NCBI GenBank assembly: GCA_910583995.1
Contig: CAJTYW010000002.1
Coordinates: forward strand, 1 to 64,000
Direction: 5' to 3'
Origin: an uncultured Christensenella sp.
GTDB taxonomy: Bacteria > Bacillota > Clostridia > Christensenellales > UBA3700
DNA: 64,000 nt
Shown: one piece after another, positions 52,537-62,193 of the stretch
How the letters are laid out: every line of letters begins with the position of its first letter
How positions within the stretch are numbered: the stretch's first letter is position 1
Position numbers and translations under genes: made by a program
The notes under the pieces: model-generated
Told to the model about the DNA's origin: nothing
Seen by the model: only the letters and a program-made list of their open reading frames with translations
The model's database searches: none

Positions 52537-53796
52537 ATGTTTTTAGATATAGCGACAATTTTTGTTAAAGCCGGTAATGGCGGTGATGGTGTTGTTAGTT
52601 TCCATACAGAAAAATATGTCGCACAAGGCGGTCCTGACGGCGGCGACGGCGGTAATGGCGGTAGCATTATTTTTGAAGTGGATAAAAATGCGTCAACGCT
52701 AATGGACTTTAAATATGCAAAACATTTCAGAGCAAAAAATGGAGAAAATGGTTCATCAAAAAGGTGCAGAGGAAAGAATGCACCTGATTTGATTATCAAA
52801 GTGCCTAGAGGTACTGTTATAAAGGACAAGCGTTCTGGAAAAATAATTATAGATATGTTTGACGAAAACGAAACATTCGTTTTGGAAAAAGGCGGTCTTG
52901 GCGGAAAAGGTAATGCAAGATTTGCAACCGCTTTAAGAAAAGCACCAAGATTTTGTCAAAAAGGCGAGCAGAAAGAAGAGAGAGAACTTACTTTGGAGTT
53001 AAAGACAATTGCCGATGTCGGACTTGTTGGATTTCCTAATGTAGGAAAATCTACTTTGCTATCCGTTTGTTCGGGTGCAAAACCAAAAATTGCTAATTAT
53101 CATTTTACAACATTGTCACCTAATATCGGAGTTGTACAAAGATATGGCGATACTTTTGTAATGGCAGATATCCCTGGACTTATTGAAGGTGCAAGTGAAG
53201 GTGCGGGTTTGGGACATAATTTCTTGCGTCACGTGGAAAGAGTACGCTTGATAGTTCACATTGTTGATATTTCAGGAATAGAAGGCAGAGACCCTTATCA
53301 AGATTATTTGCAAATTAATAAGGAACTTGAAAGTTACGACGCTAAACTAGCAACAGTACCACAAATGGTATGCGTAAATAAACTTGACTTGTTGCAAGAT
53401 GATAATGCAGTAGAAGAGTTTAGTAAAAAAATCGGACAAAAGGTTTACCCAATTAGTGCGATTATGAGAAAGGGTGTGGACGATTTGATAAATGATATTT
53501 TTGACGAACTTGAAAAATTGCCACCTGCAGAACCGCTAGAGTATGAAGCATTTTATTATGAAGAAGCAGACAAAAATGCGTTCCATATTTCAAGAATGGA
53601 CGATGGTGCGTTTTATGTTGAAGGCGGTTTGATTGATATGCTTATTAGAAATGTTATTTTGTCCGAGTATGAGTCTTTTAGATATTTCCAAAAATGTCTT
53701 AAAGAAAAAGGCGTTATTTCAAGCCTTAGAAAGCACGGAGCAAAAGAAGGCGATATAGTTCGTATTGCCGATATAGAATTTGAATTTGTAGAATAA
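52537..53796 (+). CDS. obg: GTPase Obg
   Basis: Start at 52537, with AGGAG upstream. The 419-aa ribosome-assembly GTPase has the glycine-rich Obg fold (GGPDGGDGGNGGSI), G1 GFPNVGKST, G3 DIPGLIEGASEG, G4 NKLD and a C-terminal OCT domain. It heads a cluster with yhbY and lon. The 232-bp gap before it contains one TACCGATTTTC motif copy (52504-52514). Confidence 0.95.
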   Translation: MFLDIATIFVKAGNGGDGVVSFHTEKYVAQGGPDGGDGGNGGSIIFEVDKNASTLMDFKYAKHFRAKNGENGSSKRCRGKNAPDLIIKVPRGTVIKDKRSGKIIIDMFDENETFVLEKGGLGGKGNARFATALRKAPRFCQKGEQKEERELTLELKTIADVGLVGFPNVGKSTLLSVCSGAKPKIANYHFTTLSPNIGVVQRYGDTFVMADIPGLIEGASEGAGLGHNFLRHVERVRLIVHIVDISGIEGRDPYQDYLQINKELESYDAKLATVPQMVCVNKLDLLQDDNAVEEFSKKIGQKVYPISAIMRKGVDDLINDIFDELEKLPPAEPLEYEAFYYEEADKNAFHISRMDDGAFYVEGGLIDMLIRNVILSEYESFRYFQKCLKEKGVISSLRKHGAKEGDIVRIADIEFEFVE

Positions 53797-53808
53797 AGAG
53801 AGGTATAT

Positions 53809-54105
53809 ATGAACAGTAAACAAAGGGCTTATTTAAGAAGTCTTGCAATGACTATGCCGCCAATCGTAAACATTGGCAAAAATGGTGTTACAGACGCTGT
53901 TATTTCAGAAGTCGATAATTTGCTTGAATGCAAAGAATTAATAAAAATATCTGTGTTAAAAAATAGTGACTTGGGAGCAAAAGAAGTTGCCGAGTGTTTA
54001 GCAAATGAGATTAATGCTGTTGTTGTGCAAACAGTGGGCAGTAAAATAACTTTATACAGAGTTTCAAAGAAGGACGATATTAAGCACATACAACTACCAC
54101 AATAA
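53809..54105 (+). CDS. yhbY: YhbY-family ribosome-associated RNA-binding protein
   Basis: The 98-aa CRM domain protein: KQRAYLRSLAMTMPPIVNIGKNG, then LLECKELIKISVLKN and the C-terminal QTVGSKITLYR. Associates with pre-50S ribosomal particles. It lies 12 bp after obg and 12 bp before lon, so it is in an operon. Confidence 0.9.
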   Translation: MNSKQRAYLRSLAMTMPPIVNIGKNGVTDAVISEVDNLLECKELIKISVLKNSDLGAKEVAECLANEINAVVVQTVGSKITLYRVSKKDDIKHIQLPQ

Positions 54106-54117
54106 AGGAGACTTATA

Positions 54118-56448
54118 ATGATTGAACAATTACCTGTGTTGCCGCTTAGTGCACTTACGATTTTTCCTAATACATCGATTAGTATTGAGATTGATAGAGA
54201 AATTTGTGTAAATGCTATTAATTTTGCTCTTGATAATAAATTGAAAATTGTGGTTTGTCGCCAAATTGATGCACAGACTGCAAAACCATCTGCAGAAGAT
54301 GTGTTCAGCATTGGAACGCTTGCGGATATAAGTAAAATTTTAAAAGTGAACGAGTCAACTTATCGTATTTTAATAGACGGACTTTGTGTGGTTGATTTGG
54401 TGGAGTTTGTTCCAAATGACGGCTTTTTAATGGCTAATGTGGAAGAAAGAGACAATTTAGGCGAACTTACTGATATTGAATTTATCGCAAATAAAACTTT
54501 TATACTTAAAACTCTAAGCACGCTTATTGAAAAGTATGAGAAAATGTATCCAAAACATATAAGAACCACCATTGAAAAATGCGACGATGCCAATATTTTG
54601 ATAAATTTGGTTGCGGGACTTATAAGTCAAGACGGATATAAACAAAAGCTACTATCTGAGCGTGATATTAAGAAAAAATATGAGCTTTTATGTGATATGC
54701 TTGCTGAAGAATTATCTTATGCAGAAGTGTCTTATAATATAGAAAAAAAAGTTCGTGAAAAAATAAACGATTCAAACAAAGTTTTTGTTCTAAGAGAACA
54801 AATCAAAAGTATGCAAGAGGAACTCGGCGAAGATGATAATGATATTTACGCAGAGTATTCTAAAAAAATAGACGAATTAAACGCAGATGATGCTACCAAA
54901 GCAAAGCTTAAAAAGGATTTGGATAGATATAACAGAATGAATGAATCTGCACCTGAGTCAAGCATTATTCGCAATTACTTGGATTGGGCATTGGAACTTC
55001 CTTGGAATAATATGACTGCAGATAGCAATGATATGAAAGCAGTTATTGACCAGCTCAATAAAGACCATTATGGAATAGAAAAAGTTAAAAAAAGAATAGT
55101 GGAATATCTAGCAGTAAGACTTATGACAAATGGTGGTAGTAAAGGCACTGTGCTTTGTCTTGTAGGACCACCGGGGGTTGGTAAAACAAGTATTTGTAAG
55201 TCAATTGCAACCGCTTTAAATAAGGAATTTGTTCAGCTTACTTTGGGTGGCGTACACGACGAAGCGGAAATTAGAGGACACAGAAAAACTTATATAGGTG
55301 CTATGCCGGGTAGAATTTTAAGTAATCTTGCTAAATCAAAAAGCAACAATCCATTGTTTTTGCTTGACGAAGTGGATAAAATCACTCGTGATATGCGTGG
55401 TGACCCATCGGCTGCTTTGCTTGAAGTACTTGACCCTAACCAAAATAAGACTTTTAGGGATAACTATCTTGAACTTTCATACGATTTATCAAATGTAATG
55501 TTTGTGCTTACAGCAAATGATTTACAGGAGATGGATAAACCGCTTTTGGATAGGCTTGAAATTATTGAGATGGAAGGATACACACTGCAAGAAAAAGTGG
55601 CAATTGCAACTCAATATCTAGTGCCAAAACAAGCAAAAGAACACGGACTTGATATTAATAAATTGACTATTACAAAGCAAGCAATTATTGATATTATCGA
55701 AGGATATACTCGTGAGTCTGGTGTCAGAGAGTTAGAGAGACAAATTGCAAATGTGTGCCGTAAAATCGCATTTAATATAGTTATGAAATCAAATGGCGAT
55801 ACTGCAAAAATGGTACACGATAAGAAAATAATTATAACACCTAAAAAATTAGGCGAAATGCTCGGGGTAAGAATTTTTTCTGAAAAGGAAGAAAATACCG
55901 AAGGTGCTATAGGTAAAGTAGTTGGTCTTGCCTGGACAATTTTTGGTGGCGAAACTTTAAATATCGAAGTTTGCATTATGCAAGGTAAAGGCGAACTGAA
56001 ACTTACAGGAAAGCTAGGTGAAGTAATGAAGGAATCTGCTATGATAGCAATTTCAGTAGTAAGGAGCAGGGCATCACAATTAGGTATTGATGAAAACTTC
56101 TTTGCTGAACACGATATTCATATACACGTACCAAAGGGTGCAACTCCAAAGGACGGACCAAGTGCGGGTATTTCTATTACAACAGCTGTGCTATCTGCTA
56201 TTTTGGGCAAAAAAGTTAAAGATAGCTTAGCAATGACTGGTGAAATAAGTCTTAATGGTGACGCTCTTGCAATCGGCGGTGTTAAGGAGAAAACTCTTGC
56301 AGCTCACAGAATTGGTATTAAGACTATTATCATACCAAGACAAAACGAAAAAGATATTATGGAACTTCCAGAAAGTGTCAAAAAAGATATTAACTTTATT
56401 TTGGTTGATAATATCGAACAAGTTTGGAAAGAAGCAATTTTTTATTGA
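54118..56448 (+). CDS. lon: ATP-dependent protease Lon
   Basis: The 776-aa AAA+ serine protease has an N-terminal substrate-binding domain (about 1-200), a coiled region, the AAA domain (Walker A GPPGVGKT at 350-357; Walker B FLLDEVDK) and the Ser-Lys protease domain (S682 in PKDGPSAG, K723 in GGVKEKTLAA). Degrades damaged and regulatory proteins. No CIRCE or CtsR box was seen upstream; it appears to be transcribed with obg and yhbY. Confidence 0.95.
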   Translation: MIEQLPVLPLSALTIFPNTSISIEIDREICVNAINFALDNKLKIVVCRQIDAQTAKPSAEDVFSIGTLADISKILKVNESTYRILIDGLCVVDLVEFVPNDGFLMANVEERDNLGELTDIEFIANKTFILKTLSTLIEKYEKMYPKHIRTTIEKCDDANILINLVAGLISQDGYKQKLLSERDIKKKYELLCDMLAEELSYAEVSYNIEKKVREKINDSNKVFVLREQIKSMQEELGEDDNDIYAEYSKKIDELNADDATKAKLKKDLDRYNRMNESAPESSIIRNYLDWALELPWNNMTADSNDMKAVIDQLNKDHYGIEKVKKRIVEYLAVRLMTNGGSKGTVLCLVGPPGVGKTSICKSIATALNKEFVQLTLGGVHDEAEIRGHRKTYIGAMPGRILSNLAKSKSNNPLFLLDEVDKITRDMRGDPSAALLEVLDPNQNKTFRDNYLELSYDLSNVMFVLTANDLQEMDKPLLDRLEIIEMEGYTLQEKVAIATQYLVPKQAKEHGLDINKLTITKQAIIDIIEGYTRESGVRELERQIANVCRKIAFNIVMKSNGDTAKMVHDKKIIITPKKLGEMLGVRIFSEKEENTEGAIGKVVGLAWTIFGGETLNIEVCIMQGKGELKLTGKLGEVMKESAMIAISVVRSRASQLGIDENFFAEHDIHIHVPKGATPKDGPSAGISITTAVLSAILGKKVKDSLAMTGEISLNGDALAIGGVKEKTLAAHRIGIKTIIIPRQNEKDIMELPESVKKDINFILVDNIEQVWKEAIFY

Positions 56449-56569
56449 TAATATAACTTTAAGGTAAACGATAATCATATTGCTTAAATATAATCTTTAA
56501 ATATTAATAAAAACAAATATTTAAAAAGTTTAGCATATAAAATAAAATTAAGTACAAAGGCGGTAATTT

Positions 56570-57178
56570 ATGAAAATCAAAAGTGCAAAATTTATAACAT
56601 CTGTTGCAGACTATAATAAGTTACCAGCTTTGACCTCTCCTGAAATTGCAGTTGCAGGCAAGTCTAATGTAGGAAAATCTTCTTTTATCAATATGCTTGC
56701 AAACATAAATAGACTTGCAAAAACCAGTTCTACACCTGGACGCACTAGATTACTTAATTATTTTGATATAAATAATGGGGAACTAACTTTAGTAGATTTG
56801 CCGGGATATGGTTTTGCAAAGGTTAATGATGCAGAAAAAGAAAAATGGAGCGAACTTATTGAAGGTTATTTTGCAAAAACAGAAAATTTAGTGAATGTAT
56901 TTGTTTTGGTTGATATTAGGCACGAGCCTACTGCATTGGATAGACAAATGGTTGCATATCTTCATCACTATAATATTCCTTTTACTTTGATTGCAACAAA
57001 AGGGGATAAACTTAGCAAAGCTCAAATTCAAAAACAAAAAAGTGTGATTGCAAAAACTTTTGCTGTGACAGCTGCAAACATCTATGTTACTTCAGCACTA
57101 AATAAAAGCGGAGTAGATAGTGTTTTGGAGAGAATCGAAAATATTTTAAAAGCAAATAGTGAAGAAATAGACTTTTGA
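56570..57178 (+). CDS. engB: Ribosome biogenesis GTPase YsxC/EngB
   Basis: The 202-aa GTPase has G1 GKSNVGKSSF, G2 SSTPGRTR, G3 DLPGYGFAKV, G4 ATKGDKLS and G5 TSALNKSG. Needed for 50S assembly. It follows lon, a conserved order in Bacillota. AAAGGCGG lies before the start. Confidence 0.95.
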   Translation: MKIKSAKFITSVADYNKLPALTSPEIAVAGKSNVGKSSFINMLANINRLAKTSSTPGRTRLLNYFDINNGELTLVDLPGYGFAKVNDAEKEKWSELIEGYFAKTENLVNVFVLVDIRHEPTALDRQMVAYLHHYNIPFTLIATKGDKLSKAQIQKQKSVIAKTFAVTAANIYVTSALNKSGVDSVLERIENILKANSEEIDF

Positions 57179-57240
57179 TTTTGGCTTTAGTATTGCTTAA
57201 TTTTATTGCAGTTTAAATTATGTTAATTTTTTATTATAAA

Positions 57241-57274
57241 ATATACACCTAAATAATAGGTGTATATTTTTTTA
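57241..57274 (+). terminator. Terminator of engB
   Basis: ATATACACCT / AGGTGTATAT, 7-nt loop, T run. The 57275-57581 gap is very AT-rich and also holds one copy of the GAAAATCGGTA motif (57337-57347) and a sporulation-type promoter candidate. Confidence 0.8.
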
Positions 57275-57526
57275 TCTAAAATAAAATGTATTTATATATT
57301 GAGTAAAAATACTAATAATTTTATGTTATTCCCTTTGAAAATCGGTATTAAATAAAATATTTTAAAAAATTAATATATTATTTAAAATGCTAACATATAA
57401 TAAAGAAGTGGATTAAAATTGATTTAATATGTAAAATTTGTATTTTATTTAGCTTATAAAAGATAATAAATTTGTCATAGAAAATCTTTAAAAAGCAAAC
57501 AAATTATCTAAAAAATATTGCTATTC

Positions 57527-57554
57527 ACATAAAAAGAATAATTATCATAATATA
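57527..57554 (+). promoter_or_regulatory. Sigma-K-like (mother-cell sporulation) promoter candidate
   Basis: AC (57527-57528), 17-bp spacer, CATAATATA (57546-57554), fitting the known sigma-K pattern AC-N16/17-CATA-N3-TA. It lies 27 bp before the 222-aa gene. No sigma-A type promoter stands out there. Confidence 0.35.
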
Positions 57555-57581
57555 TTATGACTATATAGGGAGGTGAAATAA

Positions 57582-58250
57582 ATGTCTTTTTCAAATAATT
57601 GTAAACCAGAGAGAATGCCAGGTCCTATCGTAGGTAATCCATTAAATGGTCTTACTGATAGAGCATCTATTCAAGTACAAAAAATATTTGATGCGTGTAT
57701 GAAACAGGAAACTTTAACTGATGAGCAAATTGTTGTTACTAATTTGACACCAGCAACTTTCACAGCACCATTGACTTTTGTAAGTGCAAAAAGTACTGCT
57801 GATGTAACAGTAAATAATTTGACAATTGTCGATGTGCCAGATAGCAAATGCTGCTCAAGAGTAACTGCAAGCGTAGTTATTCCGTTGACTGTTGTTATGC
57901 TAGATGCAAATGGTACTCAAGTTGTAGGAACATCTGAAATTACTATTCCTAAGGATATATTGATGTGCTTAACTCAAGGCTCAGTAACTCCAAGCAGAAT
58001 AGTAGCAGAAGCTTACGTAATTTCTCCAAACGGAAGATTTGTAACTTCAGGCGACGGCAGTGCAACTTTTGCAATAACTGCTTGCGTAACTACAATAATG
58101 AAAGTTATAATGGACGTACAACTATTAGTGCCTACATACGGATATACTTATATTCCGCCGTGTCAAGAGTACAGCCAAGATGTTTGCGATGGTGTATTTG
58201 ACTTACCATTATACCCACGCGAATGTGGCAAGGATAATTGCAATATCTAA
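57582..58250 (+). CDS. Cysteine-containing protein, possible spore-coat component
   Basis: The 222-aa soluble protein begins with a Cys-containing head (SFSNNCKPERMPGPIVGNP) and VQKIFDACMKQ, has a Val/Thr-rich beta-type core and ends with CQEY..DVCDG..RECGKDNCN. GGGAGGTG precedes the start. It looks like a clostridial family of uncharacterised proteins that I associate with sporulation; evidence is weak. The sigma-K-like promoter supports mother-cell expression. No signal peptide, in line with coat assembly from the mother cell. Confidence 0.5.
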   Translation: MSFSNNCKPERMPGPIVGNPLNGLTDRASIQVQKIFDACMKQETLTDEQIVVTNLTPATFTAPLTFVSAKSTADVTVNNLTIVDVPDSKCCSRVTASVVIPLTVVMLDANGTQVVGTSEITIPKDILMCLTQGSVTPSRIVAEAYVISPNGRFVTSGDGSATFAITACVTTIMKVIMDVQLLVPTYGYTYIPPCQEYSQDVCDGVFDLPLYPRECGKDNCNI

Positions 58251-58281
58251 TTTGTATTGTGATAAATTTATAAAAGAAAAA

Positions 58282-58328
58282 GCCGAATTTGATTTTGATT
58301 AATACTAGTCAAATTCGGCAAAATTTTT
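58282..58328 (+). terminator. Terminator of the 222-aa gene
   Basis: GCCGAATTTGA / TCAAATTCGGC (58282-58292 / 58309-58319) with a 16-nt loop, then AAAATTTTTG. A second hairpin, CCCTTC-GGT / ACC-GAAGGG, lies at about 58390-58415 with TTTTT on the plus strand. Confidence 0.7.
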
Positions 58329-58435
58329 GCAATACATAAAATGCTTAAGATAAATTTGAAATTTTTTCAATTATTCGGATAAATTTGTCCCTTCCGGTTG
58401 CTTTACCTGAAGGGATTTTTGAGTTGTTTTAAATT

Positions 58436-59203
58436 TTATTTTACTTTTACCAGTTTGTTTCCGCAATCGTAAAATTTGTATTCGTAAAAATTATTGCTAC
58501 TATACACATATACATCGTTTCTGCCGTTTATGTACCATACATTAAAGTTAAAGTCGTCATAAATGTTTGAAAGTGATTTTTGTATATTTACAATAAGCGG
58601 GTCAAAAATTTCATTTTCTTTTACTACTTTAAAATCATTTAATTTTGGGTGATTTGTAATTGTTTTCAAAATATCCCAACCAGTTTTTTCATTAGTGTTG
58701 TATGGAACAAAGCCAAAATTAAGATATATTTTTGCCGCAAGCCAAGAGTTGGTTTGTGTATGCAAAAGTATTTTGTCATAATCAAAATTTATTGCTAATT
58801 CTATAATTTTTCCAAGCAGTGGCTTAGATAATTTTTTGCCTTGAAATTCTTTATGTACTGCAAACCAGTCTATCACACAAGGGTAATCTTTATTCTCTGT
58901 TGGGGATAGAGTAGCTGTTGCGATTTTTTTGTTGTTTTCGTCCACAATAAAAAATAATCTTTTATCAAGTTCTGCAAAAAAAGGTGAATAAAAATCGTAA
59001 AATGTTTTACGGCAGTCTTCAAAAGATGCGAATTCTCCTGTAGAAATATGTATCTCTATCCAGTCTTTTATGTCTTTGTCATTCTTAAAAAATTCAAAAC
59101 GATAACCTTTAGGTAATGGATTATCAATTTTTTTTAAATTATCCATTATCATTATTAATTCACAATATTTAATTCGTACATCAAAAGTTTTTAAATCTAG
59201 CAT
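58436..59203 (-). CDS. GNAT-family N-acetyltransferase
   Basis: The 255-aa protein has the GNAT core at about 60-175: IDWFAVHKEFQGKKLSKPLLGKIIE (acetyl-CoA loop, a Q-x-x-x-x-L variant of Q-x-x-G-x-G), LHTQTNSWLAAKIYLNFGF (motif B). About 80 residues follow with no recognised fold. AAAGGA precedes the start. Substrate unknown. Confidence 0.75.
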   Translation of the reverse strand: MLDLKTFDVRIKYCELIMIMDNLKKIDNPLPKGYRFEFFKNDKDIKDWIEIHISTGEFASFEDCRKTFYDFYSPFFAELDKRLFFIVDENNKKIATATLSPTENKDYPCVIDWFAVHKEFQGKKLSKPLLGKIIELAINFDYDKILLHTQTNSWLAAKIYLNFGFVPYNTNEKTGWDILKTITNHPKLNDFKVVKENEIFDPLIVNIQKSLSNIYDDFNFNVWYINGRNDVYVYSSNNFYEYKFYDCGNKLVKVK

Positions 59204-59368
59204 AATTTATTCCTTTATTTAATATTATCATACATATATTTAAAAATCAACAAATAAAGCAAAATATTGTAGGTGTACTATAAATCGTACTTGCTTTTTG
59301 TTATAATTTATAGTAGAATAAGAGTGTAATAGTTAATTTCAATTATTACATTGTTAAAAGGAGAGTAT

Positions 59369-60349
59369 ATGGCAAGTAGCAGTAATAAAAAATTACTAAT
59401 ATTGTATGTTTTACAAGTTTTAAAAGACTATTCCGACGAAGACCACCCAATGCTACAAGAAGAGATTTGCAAAAAGATTTTATCCCTTTATGGTATGGAA
59501 TGTGAAAGAAAAGCAATTGGTGCAAATATCTCTTGTTTAGAAGACTTTGGATATGACATAATTCATATTAAAAACAAAGGTGTGTATTTGGGTGAAAGAG
59601 AGTTTGAATCAAGCGAGATTACTTTTTTGATTGATGCTATTTTTTCAAGCAAAGTGATAAATCAAAAGAACTCTAAAGAGTTATCCAAAAAATTATATTC
59701 TTTTTTGAGTATAAATAAAAGAAGGCAATTTAATTATATTTATAAGGCTGACGATATTGCTAAATCTGATAACAACCAATTATTTTTAACAATAGAAATA
59801 ATAAATGAAGCTATCGAAAATAAAAGACAAATTGCTTTTGATTATTGCGGTATTTCTTACGCTCCGTCTGCCCCTGCAAAAAAAAGAGTTGTATCACCAT
59901 TCTTTATGTTTAGTAGCCAAGGTAAGTATTATTTAGTTTGTAGCAATGGATTAGATAAAGGGCTTGCTAATTATAAAGTTGATAGAATTTCAAATATAAC
60001 TATCTTAAACGAATGTGCTTTAAAATTGCGTGATTTTCCAGAGTATAAGAACGGCTTTGACAAAGCAAAATATGTCAATGAACATATTTATGCTTTTAGT
60101 GGCAAAAGCGTTAATGCAACGCTAAAACTTTATGGCGAGTTTATGATAAATAATGTAAAAGAGTGGTTTGATAACGCCCGAATTTATGAAAAGGAAGGGG
60201 AGCTGTTTGCAGATGTCAGGTCAAACGAAAAAGCTTTGATTTATTGGTGTTTGCAGTATGGTTATTATGTTGAATTGATAACCCCAACCGAGTCGAGACT
60301 AGAAATTAAAAAAATCATAGAAGAAATGAAAAACAGATATAACGATTAA
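59369..60349 (+). CDS. WYL-domain transcriptional regulator
   Basis: Start at 59369, after AAAAGGAG. The 326-aa protein has an N-terminal winged helix (about 1-75) and a WYL domain (about 145-230) with AFDYCGISY, VVSPFFMFSSQGKYYLVCSN and YKVDRISNITIL. WYL proteins sense nucleic acids or small ligands and often regulate defence or DNA-damage genes. No defence system sits beside it. Confidence 0.85.
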   Translation: MASSSNKKLLILYVLQVLKDYSDEDHPMLQEEICKKILSLYGMECERKAIGANISCLEDFGYDIIHIKNKGVYLGEREFESSEITFLIDAIFSSKVINQKNSKELSKKLYSFLSINKRRQFNYIYKADDIAKSDNNQLFLTIEIINEAIENKRQIAFDYCGISYAPSAPAKKRVVSPFFMFSSQGKYYLVCSNGLDKGLANYKVDRISNITILNECALKLRDFPEYKNGFDKAKYVNEHIYAFSGKSVNATLKLYGEFMINNVKEWFDNARIYEKEGELFADVRSNEKALIYWCLQYGYYVELITPTESRLEIKKIIEEMKNRYND

Positions 60350-60351
60350 AC

Positions 60352-60384
60352 AAAAAAGTCTACATAAAAGTAGACTTTTTTTGT
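60352..60384 (+). terminator. Terminator of the WYL gene
   Basis: AAAAAAGTCTAC / GTAGACTTTTTT with a 6-nt loop. The 60385-60631 gap contains a TATCGATTTTC motif copy (60479-60489) and no gene. Confidence 0.85.
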
Positions 60385-60631
60385 TAAGCTAGCTTAAAAT
60401 GATTATGTTTTTAATTTGTTGCTAATATGGCATAATGTATAATTAAGTATTGCTAGAAAATAAATATGTAATGAAATGTATCGATTTTCATAAGGTTTTT
60501 TATTTTTAGCTGTTATTGAATTATAATTTTTCCGTATTACTTTAAATTTCCTTTTAAGATAATTGTTGTAGGGAAGAATTCGCATAAATACAAACTTGTA
60601 ATCGTTGCATCAAATGGACGAAATTCTTTTT

Positions 60632-61030
60632 TTATAATTTTTTTGCTGCTTTCACTTGTGCTTTATCGCTACATAGCAATGTGGTATGTGGATAAAAATT
60701 AAATTTATCTATGTTGTTTTTACAAAAAATTTTTTGCAAATCTAACAATAATTTATTTTTTGCAGGCTTTACAAATAAAACTTCATTATCAAAATGTGAA
60801 ATTTTTTTCATTTTTACTTTAATAGCATTAAATTGAGTGCAAATTGCATTTATTCGATTTTCAAGTTCTGCGCAGTCTTTTAAAGAAAAACTCCCTAGCG
60901 TAATATGAAAGGGTATATCCAAAGTCTCAGTGCCAATTATGTTGTTTTGTAAAATCAAATTATGTAAATTATTTAAATAACTTTGCGTTTTGTCGTCAAA
61001 TACAGCAATAACTGCTAAAAATTTATCCAT
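60632..61030 (-). CDS. 2H phosphoesterase / 2'-5' RNA ligase-like protein
   Basis: The 132-aa protein has the two H-x-T signature motifs (PFHITLGSF and PHTTLLCS) about 70 residues apart. It is short against the family's 160-190 aa, ending soon after the second motif, so it may be trimmed at the C-terminus. The family hydrolyses 2',3'-cyclic or ADP-ribose-type phosphates. No ribosome binding site stands out. Confidence 0.7.
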   Translation of the reverse strand: MDKFLAVIAVFDDKTQSYLNNLHNLILQNNIIGTETLDIPFHITLGSFSLKDCAELENRINAICTQFNAIKVKMKKISHFDNEVLFVKPAKNKLLLDLQKIFCKNNIDKFNFYPHTTLLCSDKAQVKAAKKL

Positions 61031-61180
61031 AATGCACCTTCAGATTAATTATTAATCTAATTATACCATTAAACAAGTGTGAAATCAAGATATGAATGTA
61101 AGCATTTTTTAATAACAAGATATTAATCAAATAAAATATCTGAAAAATTTAGTAAAATACCTTATTAGGAGATTTTACTT

Positions 61181-62107
61181 ATGAAATATAAAGATTGGCT
61201 TGCTGAATGGCTGAAAAATTATATTCAGATTACTAACAAACAAAGAACTTGCGACAGATATAATGATATTATCAATCGTTTTATCCTTCCAAATTTAGGG
61301 GAGTATGAGCTTTGTCAAATTACACCAATTGTTTTGCAAAAATTTATTACTTTGCTATCATCAAAAGTCAATAAAAAGACTAATAAATGTATATCCGCTA
61401 GCTACATAAATGTTGTAATTTCCGTTGTGCGAAGTTCCCTAAAAACTGCTTATACTTTAGGCTATTTAACGGAATACACTGCCGATAAAATTAAACGCCC
61501 TAAAATATCGGAAAAGGCTGTGCAATGTTTTACAAAACTTGAGCAAAAGAAAATAGAGCAATTTATTTTAACCAGTAAAAAGCAAAGATTAAAAGGTGTG
61601 ATAATTTGCTTTTATACAGGGCTTAGAATTGGAGAACTGCTTGCACTTACTTGGGACGATATAGATTTTGTAAAAAAAAGATTGCAAGTTGCAAAGTCTT
61701 GCTATGACGGATATATTGACGGAAAACATTGCGTAATAAACGGAACACCAAAAACAGAGAACTCAATAAGACAAATACCATTATCCAAATCTATTGTAGA
61801 ACTTTTGAAAAATATGAAAAAACAAAATCAAAGTGAATATGTGATTTCATATAGCGGAAAACAAATTTTAGTAAGAAGTTATCAACGCAGTTTCGAACTT
61901 TTGCTTAAAAGACTTAATATCTCGCACAAAGGATTTCACGCTACAAGGCATACCTTTGCAACAAGGGCAATAGAGTGCGGGATAGATGTAAAAACATTAT
62001 CTGAAATACTAGGACATAAAAATGCAATGGTAACATTAAACCGTTATGCACATTCCCTTTGGGAGCATAAGTCAGATATGATGAATAAACTCGGAAAATT
62101 GCTTTGA
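61181..62107 (+). CDS. Tyrosine site-specific recombinase, candidate DNA invertase
   Basis: The 308-aa protein has an N-terminal SAM-like core-binding domain (about 1-95) and the catalytic domain with all six residues: R149 (TGLRIGEL), K191, H253 and R256 (HATRH), H279 (LGHKNAM) and nucleophile Y289 (NRYAHSL). It is intact and so likely active. AGGAG lies before the start. No excisionase, phage genes or tRNA attachment site lie next to it. Instead, a pair of inverted 27-bp sites begins 60 bp past its stop, which supports a role as a promoter invertase rather than a prophage integrase. Confidence 0.88.
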   Translation: MKYKDWLAEWLKNYIQITNKQRTCDRYNDIINRFILPNLGEYELCQITPIVLQKFITLLSSKVNKKTNKCISASYINVVISVVRSSLKTAYTLGYLTEYTADKIKRPKISEKAVQCFTKLEQKKIEQFILTSKKQRLKGVIICFYTGLRIGELLALTWDDIDFVKKRLQVAKSCYDGYIDGKHCVINGTPKTENSIRQIPLSKSIVELLKNMKKQNQSEYVISYSGKQILVRSYQRSFELLLKRLNISHKGFHATRHTFATRAIECGIDVKTLSEILGHKNAMVTLNRYAHSLWEHKSDMMNKLGKLL

Positions 62108-62166
62108 AAATCGGTGCAAAATTTAAAATATTGCAATTTTAAAACAAAAAATAGCAAATAAAAAAT

Positions 62167-62193
62167 GTTCATCAAATAATATGTTTGATGAAC
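62167..62193 (+). repeat. Left inverted recombination site (IRL)
   Basis: 27 bp: arm GTTCATCAAA, 7-bp spacer TAATATG, arm TTTGATGAAC. It is the exact reverse complement of the right copy. The arm-spacer-arm form is that of a tyrosine-recombinase core site. Read leftward it is also a hairpin followed by ATTTTTT, so it can end leftward transcripts. Confidence 0.75.
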
